A stretch of DNA of 64,000 bases. Origin: Pohlia nutans. Taxonomy: Eukaryota > Streptophyta > Bryopsida > Bryales > Mniaceae. The stretch is from contig CM040106.1 in assembly GCA_022496805.1 (NCBI GenBank), positions 9,610,001 to 9,674,000 of the forward strand, read 5' to 3'. The notes under the pieces are model-generated. The model was not told the origin of the DNA, did no database searches, and saw only the letters and a list, made by a program, of their open reading frames with translations. The position numbers and the translations under genes were made by a program. Shown one piece after another: positions 12,255 through 20,850 of the stretch (the first letter of the stretch is position 1; each line of letters begins with the position of its first letter).

Positions 12255-12651
12255 TTTGAAGTCAATTTACATACGGCATGGAGTATTAAAAGCAGAAGAG
12301 CGAGGAGTGTGACCTTACATTGTTCACCTCACTACAAGAAATCGCAGTCCAAATCAACATACCATCAACTATTTTATGTTAATTTCAACAGATTTGGAAA
12401 AACAACGGCGAAAAAGATCCATTGTGCTATTGAAATCAACAGAGTGAACATTTATCTGTTGATTTCAAGTTGATTTCAGTAGAAGAAGATGATGGTGGAT
12501 GGTTAGAATGTACAATCATACTTTTTTCAAGATTGACTGTATGTATTAGTTTTTGAAGCTGTAAATATCCAGAGTAGTATTTACTTTCCATATTTGGCAC
12601 TTGTTATCCATGCGTTTGCAGGTGAGAGAATATATGCAAGTGTGTCTTATA

Positions 12652-13200
12652 TTAACCCCTAAGTGACCGAATGACCATTTTATGGTCGCTGCCCTTTCTT
12701 TACAGGCTGTCCGAGATGAAAAAAAACTTTTTTTAAAAGTAGAAAATATTTTCAAATAGGAAATCAAGTCTACTTTCCAACCCAATTTGAACCATGTCAA
12801 TCCAAATTAAACTCCATCAAGGAGAAACTTTCAAAAACAAACACCTCAACATTGTCCTAGTGTTACAAAACTTACTATTTCGGGAAAGTAATGATGTTCC
12901 CTCTTTCTAAATTTTTTCTTTTTTGGACTTTAGAATAGAATGTCTAGTTTCAACCAATCATACCAAATTTCAAATTCTAAAAATAAAATTTGTAATTTTG
13001 GTGAATATTCAACAAAAAATGCTTCTAAATTTGTTTAATGAGTATCTAAAACATTTTTTGAAAGTTTGACTGTATAGATAATTACTAAACAGTGTGCTTC
13101 TCATTTTCTCTTTTGGGCCAAATTTCATTGAAGTTGTAGAAGCAACATTTTATAACACATTTAGGTTTTGCCCTTACCCCCTCTGTCATTTAGGGGTTAA
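12652..13200. mobile_element. TTAA-ended MITE with near-perfect TTAACCCCTAA termini, 549 bp
   Basis: The left end is TTAACCCCTAAGTGAC. The right end, read inward, is TTAACCCCTAAATGAC, so 15 of 16 positions match. TTAA at both ends together with CCC-starting terminal repeats is the piggyBac superfamily signature. The interior is AT-rich and non-coding. It is nested inside the Pack-CACTA element. A related sequence in opposite orientation lies at 36651-36950. Confidence 0.75.
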
Positions 13201-13359
13201 ATTAGCCCTGTTGTCATTAAATTTTTCCCCTTTCTCTGCAAAGGATTTGAATAATAAAAATAAAACCACCACATTTAGTGCATTCAGAAGCCCTTACTAT
13301 GACCCCAAAATCTTTTTTCAGCGCTGTCCCGGAATATGTGGCGGACGACACGGAGTGCA

Positions 13360-13452
13360 AAGTTTGGAAGGGGTCCACGTGTGATGGGGGAGAATTTGGA
13401 GGAGGGTCCACGTGTGATGGGGAGAATATGGAGGGGATCCACGTGTGAAGGG
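13360..13452. repeat. ~33-bp tandem repeat, about 3 copies
   Basis: GGTCCACGTGTGATGGGG recurs at 13372, 13405 and (as GATCCACGTGTGAAGGG) at 13436. Each copy contains the palindrome CCACGTG, an E-box/G-box-like core. The repeat lies upstream of the captured gene fragment. Confidence 0.8.
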
Positions 13453-13820
13453 AGCAAAAACCATCGTGTTCATCTGAGTCCATCGGAGTTCTGCGAAGCC
13501 CTAATTGGAGTTCCTGTTTATGAGTAACGAAACCCTAAACGCCGCTACATTTCAAGCTCATCGCCACAAGCGTCGAGATTCGAGATGTGGAGGCTTTGTA
13601 GTTTTTAGGCTTTCTGCTTCCAAGTTGCCCATGGCATGACAGGCCAAGAAGATTGCGACTTTGGTGAAGGCTGCCAATGTTTCATTCCCGGTGGCCAAAG
13701 AAGGCGTGGTGGCAAAACATCTTCTATTCGGTGAAGTCGAGGCTTAGAGAAGCTCTGACAGGTTTTAGGGTTTCGAGATTATTCAACTCAAAACCGCCTG
13801 ATTACTGCACAGGTTAGGGT

Positions 13821-14360
13821 TCGTTGGGACACAAAGGTGCTGTTACGGGCTTAGCCTTTAGCAGAGGAGCTTATGTCATATTCTGCAGATCACACTATCA
13901 AGTTATGGAGTGCGGAGGATCATTCGTACATCGACACTCTTCATGGACACCAAAGTGATATTATTGCAATTTATTGTCTTTGCCAGGAGCGCATTCTCTC
14001 TGCAGGGCGAGATCGCAATTTTAGACTCTGGAAGGTACAATTCGAGGCTCTTTCTATGAACTCTTTCTTTAGCATATTACTGTGGATTAGAACATTGAGT
14101 TGTTTCTGGTGGTGAGCACGAGTTCTACAAATTCTCAAGTATCAGGGTTTTGCTAAGGACTACAAGAAGTACCACATAATTGGAAATTTGGTCTTTGGAA
14201 TATTTTATCTCTTGTTAGTGACATCGGTGTGGTTTGTATACCAGATTCCAGAGGAATCTTCACTTGTATTTAGGGGCCACCAGGCTCACAGTGAAAGCTA
14301 TTGTTTTATTACAAATGGAGTGTTTGTCTGGTTCAAACGGTGGCTCTGTAGCTCTGGAAT
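13821..14360 (+). pseudogene. U3 snoRNP WD40 protein fragment (RRP9/U3-55K, plant YAO)
   Basis: RRP9/YAO is a nucleolar beta-propeller of the U3 snoRNP that works in 18S rRNA processing. The first exon encodes GHKGAVTGLAF, then, after a one-base frameshift, SADHTIKLWSAEDHSYIDTLHGHQSD and QERILSAGRDRNFRLWK (two WD40 blades). It ends at 14034 with donor GTACAA. The second exon starts at 14245 after CCAG with IPEESSLVFRG, then (frameshift) SGSNGGSVALE. These blocks and the intron position fit a genomic copy rather than a retrocopy. Only about a quarter of the protein is present. It lies inside the Pack-CACTA element, so it is a captured, dead fragment. Confidence 0.75.
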
Positions 14361-14914
14361 ACAATGAAGAAGCCAGTGTTTTTAGCTCATGGTTTCTGAG
14401 TATTAGAGTTTAGGGTTTTCAATTGTGTGTATATGAAAAATTGACACGTGGCAATTTTGGGCTTATTTTTTTCAAGATTAAATGCTTTGGTTAATCCTCA
14501 AATTCATAACCCCTCGGTTAACTCCAATACATAATAAGAGTTTAATAATAGATGCAGAAATCACTAGAACCGCACGTCGAAACAGGTCGGAGTGGACCCT
14601 ACAACCGCCCCTTTTTACCAGTAGCCTCAGTACAAGTGGCAAACAATTATTCGGCATATGAACAATTACTAAAAACTACACATAATTACGCAAGTAAAAG
14701 TAAAAATAACTTCATACCAAAGAAAAAGTAAAAAAACTGCGGTAAAAAAATAAATTACATTGTCAATTTTTACTACTCCAAGTACTGAAAGACATGTCCA
14801 CAATCAAGATATTTGTGTTAAAAACATTCCGAATCAAGAGTTCCTAACCAACAGGTAGCATTAACAGAATTCTGTTGAAACTCTGTTGGAACCGAACCAT
14901 TTTTTCTTGTAGTG

Positions 14915-16210
14915 CCTTTTAGCGGACGACCTCCCAAATGAAGGCTACTGGGAGGTACTTCTGGACGTCCTGTTGCCCGTCGTGGATTCCCTTCATCCTG
15001 GTCGCTGGCATGACATCGCGGGTGTCATTGACGATCGAGAGTACTATCCCCTTTGCCTGCACGGTCGTCGGTCGACGCTTAAGTTGCCCAGTGTTGCTGT
15101 GACGGTCCGAACGAATTCTACGTCAATGTCTCTGCTTGTAATCGTAGAAGTTCGAGCGTCCTATGCCAAGTATTTTCCTGCAAGCAGTCTCGCACACGTC
15201 CACCCCTTCTATTGTTAATACTCCGGACGCAACCCCATCGACGACCCGGAACTCGCCAAATAGCTCAACTCCAAACTCACGGCGCTCGTCGAATTACTTC
15301 ATCCAAATATGTGAACGGACTTGAACGGTCTTGGACCACAGAAATATTTGGCAGTAGCTCTACATGCAATATTCTTCCATACTGACTTCTGTAGCAACAT
15401 CCCCTCCGGACAGTCTGACACTCCAACCTCATCGTGCCCCAAAAGAGCGTCCAAAAATATCTCTTCGGGCATGCTTGCTTGAATTATGCCTACGGCTACT
15501 ACGGCTCCACCCTCACCTTCGAGCACACTTTTTTCCCCGCCATAGAATTTGAGGTAGGAAGCGTTGAAGGCCGTCGTCCATCATTGATTCATCCTCATTG
15601 TCGGAGGATAGGGAGGCCTCCCATTGTCCTCATATTCACAATCATTGACACTATCCCCGCCATTGTCATTTTCTAGTGAGGTAGTCGGTGTCATCCGTCG
15701 CGTCAACGGCAATGATAGCATTCAAGCATCGCGAGAAATTGTTGGAGGTTGCGCCGGATTCTGCAGCGCTAGCTGACGCACGTACAATATCCACATCCGG
15801 CCAAGGGACTTGCTTGCCGATACAGTCGGCAAGCCTCCGGGCATTGAACCCTGCCAATATTGTATTTTCAAAGTCGGCCTCAATGGTGGAGACTCTAACG
15901 AGAAACATCTCGGATTTAAGGCCGTCGTCACCAACATATCGGAAAGGACTAGACACCACAATCTTGGATGCAGCGACTCGCCCATCCATCAGTAGGAGGA
16001 CGTCTTTGTGCACTTGCCAGTTCGCCATCTCTTCTACCAAATGCAAACACGCCGTGACTTCCATTAGCGCCATGTCGCACGATCAGTCCCGCAGGCTCGG
16101 GATGACAGTTAATCCCTTTAGTCATCTAGCCAAAGACACGGCGAGTGGGAGATAGAGAGTGCCCGCCAGAAACAACTGTCCAGCTATCGTAGCAATGCCA
16201 GGAGGATTCA
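14915..16210 (-). pseudogene. unidentified degraded coding region (right part)
   Basis: I do not recognise this product. On the minus strand, a 135-codon stretch (15666-16073) and a second (15299-15526) read like globular protein. They include MEVTACLHLVEEMANWQVHK and PEEIFLDALLGHDEVGVSD. A further frame near 15.0-15.2 kb gives VCETACRKILGIGRSNFYDY followed by KYLPVAFIWEVVR. That Cys/ILGIGRSNFY pattern loosely recalls the segment before the catalytic part in DUF7869-type transposases, but the similarity is too weak to name it. Several frames and stops are involved, so it is a relic. Confidence 0.3.
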
Positions 16211-16297
16211 CTCTACCTTAACCTCACAGACTCTTGCAAGGATAATTTCTCTCCAACGATAACGGATCCAAAATGCTCTTCACGGAGGGTAGACTGG

Positions 16298-17276
16298 AAA
16301 TGGCTGCCTACTTGGCACTCCGAGAGGCCTCCCTTGCGTGTGACGGATGCGACCATAGAAGCTAAGCGGTCGTACCGGCCAACCCGGTGGGGAGACCCCC
16401 CCATCATTTAGCGCTCCCCATGGAGGGCGAGGTGGGGTTGGCCGCTCACCCAGCACTCCAGGACGCCTCCGTGAAGCGTGACGAGGGCGACCATGGAGGC
16501 GAAGCGGTCGTCCCGGCCATCGGGGTGGGGAGACCTCCCCATCATTTAGCGCTCCCTATGGTGGGCGAGGTGGAGGTTAGCTGCCCACATGGCACTCCGG
16601 GAGGCCTCCGTCAAGCGTTTTGGGGGCAACCATAGAGGCGAAGCGGTCGTCCTGGCTATCCGGGTGGGGAGACCTTCCCATCATTTAGCGCTCCACATGG
16701 AGGGCGAGGTGGAGTTAACTGTCCACCTGGCACTCCGGGAGGCCTCCGTAAAGCGTGACGGGGGCGACCATGGACGCGAAGCGGTCGTCCCTGGCATTCA
16801 GATGGGGAGACGTCCCCATCAATTAGCGCCCTACACAGAGTGCAAGGTGGGGTTAGCTGCCCACTTGGCACCCCGGGAAGCCTCTGTGAAGCGTGACGGG
16901 GGCGACTATCGAGGCGAAGCGGTCGTCCCGGCCATCCGGGTGGGGAGACCTCTCCATCATTTAGCGCTCCACACGGAGGGCGAGGTGGGTTTAGCTGCAC
17001 ACCTGGCACCCCGGGAGGCCTTTGTCAAGCATGATGAGGGCGACCATGGAGGCGAAGCGGTCGTCCTAGCCATTTGGGTGAGGAGACCTTGCCATCATTT
17101 AGCGCTCTCCATGGAGGGCGAGGAGGGATTGGCTGCCCACCTGGTACTCCGGGCGGCCCTCCGTGAAGCGTGACGGAGGCGACCATGAAGGCAAAGCAGT
17201 CATCCCAGCCAACCGAGTGGGGAGACCTCCCCATCAACTAACGCTCCCCATGGAGGACGAGGTGGAGTTGGCTGCC
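16298..17276. repeat. 138-bp tandem array, about 7 units
   Basis: The marker CATCATTTAGCGCTC recurs at 16402, 16540, 16679, 16817, 16955, 17093 and 17232, giving a period of 138-139 bp. Each unit holds two palindromic boxes, GGGGAGACCTCCCC and (C)CGGGAGGCCTCC, plus GAAGCGGTCGTCC. Because 138 is a multiple of 3, several frames on both strands stay open across units. The long open frames (for example 16589-17173 plus and 16656-17009 minus) are therefore a by-product of the repeat. Confidence 0.93.
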
Positions 17277-18089
17277 CAATCCGAGCTTTAAGAGCACTCC
17301 AAGCACCATGATGGCCGCCGGCCATGGCGGGTCCGCGCTTGTCCCGGCCTATCTGGGGGAGACCTACCTACGAGCCCCGTCTGGTGGGGAGACCTCTCCA
17401 CTGGCATCCGAAGGCTCGCATGTAGGAAGGCTTTCCAATGGATAAGACAAATCCGATAAGCAGATCTCCCTTCCACGTGTCAGAAGGGAATGAATGTCGT
17501 CGGCAAAACAATATTTCCGTACACAATAAATGATATAAATAGAACCCTACAATAATTAAAATTAAAATCAAGGACAAAATATAAATGAACATAGCAGTAG
17601 GTGCCAAGAAACCCACCTGCCACATACGCGGATGACATCAGAAAGTACACGTGTCAAGCGGTACATGCGCCAGGTCGACACAAGAGCATTTAATACTGAA
17701 AGTACACGGGATTCAAGGCTTGGATCAAATGAGCGGGCTCTCAAAATGGTTGGTGGCATTGAAATGGGGATTTATTGTAGGGTTTCAAACTCATAGTTTC
17801 CCATCGTGGCTTCCCATTGGTGGGCTTGCGCAGCCGTTGGATTGCACATATGGACGGCGTAGATGGCGCCACGCGTCCTGATATTTGGAAAGAAATATAA
17901 TATCCCTACGACAGTCGTTGGATCAGACGGTCGTTCCCAGACCTCATTTGTCCTCACTCGCTTTTCCTGTTGTCACAAAGCGCTGCCCAATTCCGGTCTC
18001 GTCGTCCTCGACGCAAATATCTTCTTCCACGCCTATGGGGTAAGCTCCTAAACTCTACGCGGTTGTGCGTTTTATCTATTTTATATTGT
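17277..18089 (+). other. unique segment with a possible captured 5' gene end
   Basis: The stretch from about 17760 to 18041 resembles a plant promoter/first exon: moderate GC, then LPNSGLVVLDANIFFHAYG followed by a GTAAGCT donor at about 18040. I cannot identify the gene. The rest (17277-17750) is transitional, with a few palindromic boxes and no coding evidence. Confidence 0.3.
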
Positions 18090-20070
18090 CTCTGAGGAGC
18101 TCGCCTTGGACCTCCCCATATGTTTTGAAGAGAGGCCTCTCCAGCCCACCGGCTCTTGAGATCTTTTCAGTAGCTTCCCTTGGGAGCTCTCTCAAGCTGC
18201 TTGTTAGGGAGGTCTCTCTAGATACTTGTTACGTGCATGGGGAGCTCTCTCCAAGCGCGAGCGTGGAGAGCTCTCCCTAGGCGTGCGCGTGGGAAGATCT
18301 CCCGAGCAGCGTCCGTGGGGAGCTCTCCCCAGTAGCGTGCGTGGGGAGCTCTCTCCAGGCGCGAGCTTGGGGAGCTCTCTCTGGGCGCACGCCAGGGAGA
18401 TCTCCCAAACAGCGTCCGTGGAGAACTTTGCCTAGCGGAGTGCGTGGGGAGCTCTCTCCAGCCGCGCGTGTGGAGAGCTCTCTCTCTAGGCGCGAGCATG
18501 GAGAGCTCTCCCTTGGCGCGCGTGTGGGGAGATCTCCCGAGCAGCGTTCGTGGGGAGCTCTCTCTAGGTGCGCGCGTGGGGAGATCTCCCAAGCAGCGTC
18601 CGTGGAGAGCTCTCCCTAGCGGAGTGCGTGGGGAGCTCTCTCTAGCCGCCCGTGTGGGAAGCACTCTCTCTAGGCGCGAGCATGGAGAGTTCTTCCTAGG
18701 CGCGCGCGTGGGGAGATCCCTCGAGCAGCGTTCATGGCGAGCTCTCCCTAGGCGTGTACGTAGAGAGCTCTGTCTAGGGGCGCGTGGGGAGACCTCTCCA
18801 GCAGCGTGCGTGGGGAGCTCTCTCTAGGCGCGCGCATGGGGAGATCTCCCGAGCAGCGTCTGTGGAGAGCTCTCCCTAGCGGAGAGCGTGGAGAGCTTTC
18901 CCCAGCCGCGCGTGTGGGGAGCTCTCTCTCTAGGCGCGAGCATGGAGAGCTCTCCCTAGGCGCGCGCGTGGGGAGATCTCCCAAGCAGCGTGAGTGGAGA
19001 GCTCTCCCCAGCAGCGTGCTTAGGGAGCTTTCACCAAGCGTGTGCGTGGAGAATTCTCTCTAGAGGCGCGTGGGGAGACCTCTCTAGCAGTGTGCGTGGG
19101 GACCTCTCCCCAGAAGCATGAGTAAGGATCTCTCTCCAAGCGCGAGTGTGGGGAGCTCTTCCTATGTGCGTGCGTGGGAAGATCTCTCGAGCAGTGTGAG
19201 TGGAGAGCTCTCCCTAGCAGCGTGCGTGGGGAGCTCTCACCAGGCGTGTGAGTGCGGAGCTCTCACTAGGCGCGCGTGGGGAGACCTCCCCATAAGCGTG
19301 CGTGAGGAGCTCTTCTCAGAAGCATGCGTTGGGATCTCTCTCAAGATGCGAGCGTGGGGAGCTCTCCCGAGAAACGTGCATGGGGAGTTCTCTCGAACAG
19401 CGTACGTGGGGAGCTCTCTCGAGCATCGTACGTGGGAAGCTCTTCCCAGCAGCGTGCGTGGAGAGATCTCCACTGCAGCGTGTGTGGAAAGCTCTCCCAA
19501 GCAACGTGCGTGGAGAGCTCTCCCAAGCAGCGTGCGTGGGGAGGTCTCCCGAGAACCCCATAGCAGAAGTCTCTCTACCATCCCCTTCTAGGGACGTATC
19601 CCCACAACCAGAGCATGGGGAGGTCTCCTTACCATTCGACTATGTGGAGGTCTCCTCACAACCGAAGCAAGGGGAGGTCACTCTACAAACCAAGCAGTGG
19701 GAGGTTTCCCGACCACTTCATCCTTGGGAGGTCTCTTCATAACCCAAGCACGGAGAAGTCTCCTTACCATCCATCCATTGGGAGGTCTCTGTACAACTTA
19801 AGCATAAGGAGGTCTCCTTACCATTTCACCTTAGAGAGGTCTCCCCATAACCCATGCACGGTGAAGTATCCACTATCCCATCCTGGGAAGGTCTTTCTAC
19901 AACTTAAGCATGAGGTCATCCTACCATTTCACCCTTGGGAGGTCTTCCTACAGTCCACGCCTGGGGAGATCTCTCTACAGTCCAAAGCAAGGCGTTCCCC
20001 AAAACCAAAAATGGAAGTCTCTCTACAATCCCACTTTGATGTGGTCTCCCCACAATCCAATTGTGGGAGG
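18090..20070. repeat. ~26-bp minisatellite with palindromic GGGAG-CTCCC cores, about 75 units
   Basis: Units are 26-28 bp: a 12-14-bp near-palindrome followed by a 12-14-bp spacer such as TAGGCGCGCGCAT or AGCAGCGTGCGT. The palindrome centre varies systematically among GAGCTC, AGATCT, AGACCT and AGGTCT. From about 19560 the spacer changes to an AT-richer CAACC-AAGCA type while the core stays. Three units make 78 bp, so overlapping open frames appear on both strands. They encode repetitive Ser/Arg/Leu/Glu peptides and are not genes. Confidence 0.93.
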
Positions 20071-20127
20071 ACCCGTGAACGATCCCTTGATTGGTTTAAT
20101 GTAGGTGCGTTGTTTGACTCGTGTTAA

Positions 20128-20278
20128 CACTACAAGAAAACAGTGTTTGAATTGACACATACTAATTGACAAAAACTGTCCGAATTGATAGAAATGTGTC
20201 CAAAGTGACAGAAATCTGTCATAAAACGAGTTGATTCGGACATATTTTTGTCAATTCGGACACTGATTCCTTGTAATG
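20128..20278. mobile_element. CACTA MITE, 151 bp
   Basis: The left end is CACTACAAGAAAACAGTGTT. Read inward, the right end is CATTACAAGGAATCAGTGTC, and inverted similarity continues through GAATTGACA. TAA lies directly outside both ends (20125-20127 and 20279-20281), a 3-bp CACTA-type duplication. The whole element is a foldback with TGTC/GACA-rich subterminal repeats and no coding. Confidence 0.88.
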
Positions 20279-20281
20279 TAA

Positions 20282-20850
20282 GGGGGTTTTCTAGGAACCG
20301 ACCTTAAACGAATGAGGCTACTCCGCACAAGACTATTCTACTCTAGACTAGTTGCTAGAGATTGAGAGGAGTAGTAAGAGGATTCTAAGGAAGGAGATTG
20401 TACTATCGACTAGGAAAAAGCACCAGTATGCTAGTAAGTCGGTTCTTGCATATCTACAGACTACTGCAACTAACAAAGATGCAATCACAAAGAGCGATAC
20501 AAGAGCAGGAAATGATGCTGCTACAGCACTAACCTAACATACTAGTACGCACAAGAAGGTTTAAGACAAGAATTAAGTACAACTTGGGTTGCTAGTAAGA
20601 AGATGTACAAAATATATAGCAACAACTCTCTCAAAGAGAGTGAAGGTACATATAGGAGACTGGTCTGACTGTGTGTCAGACTGGTCGACCGGAAAAGTCC
20701 GGTTGACCAGTCTGTACCAGCCTGTACTACCGGGTATCGCCTGTTGGGTCTATTCCTATCGGGTATAGACTAGCCTACTCTTAGCCTAAGGGAATATCCA
20801 ACGAATATTCGGTTAACAACTCGTTGTCATTGTTGTCTTATAGGGTTGAT
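20282..20850. other. segment upstream of the piggyBac gene
   Basis: No gene was recognised. The sequence is moderately repetitive in CTAGT-type words. It includes a strong hairpin at 20677-20714 and a possible splice acceptor (TCTTATAG) at 20833-20840, just before the first ATG of the transposase. Confidence 0.4.
20677..20714. repeat. 17-bp-stem hairpin
   Basis: CAGACTGGTCGACCGGA, a 4-base AAAG loop, then TCCGGTTGACCAGTCTG. The two arms pair except at one position. The role is unknown; it lies about 140 bp upstream of the transposase start. Confidence 0.85.

Larger units (their letters stand above)
12330..14914. mobile_element. Pack-type CACTA element, 2585 bp, with captured RRP9/YAO fragment
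   Basis: The left end is CACTACAAGAAA at 12330, and the right end is the reverse complement TTTCTTGTAGTG ending at 14914. The trinucleotide CCT lies immediately outside both ends (12327-12329 and 14915-14917), the 3-bp duplication expected for CACTA elements. Short subterminal TCAACAG/CTGTTGA motifs repeat near both ends. Inside are a TTAA-ended MITE (12652-13200), a 33-bp tandem repeat and a two-exon WD40 gene fragment. No transposase is present, so the element depended on an autonomous CACTA relative. Confidence 0.85.

Noticed and set aside
16387..17173. 194-codon and 117-codon repeat proteins in the 138-bp array
   Set aside because: Several frames on both strands are open only because the period is divisible by three. 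It is better described as a satellite.
18218..19742. Many long overlapping open frames on both strands giving Ser/Arg/Glu/Leu-rich repeat proteins
   Set aside because: They follow from a stop-free 26-bp minisatellite; three units make 78 bp, so all frames stay open. There is no start context, domain or coding bias.
16140..20070. A CRISPR-like array from regular repeats and spacers
   Set aside because: The spacers are themselves repeated and similar, the genome is a plant nuclear one, and no cas genes exist. It is a minisatellite.
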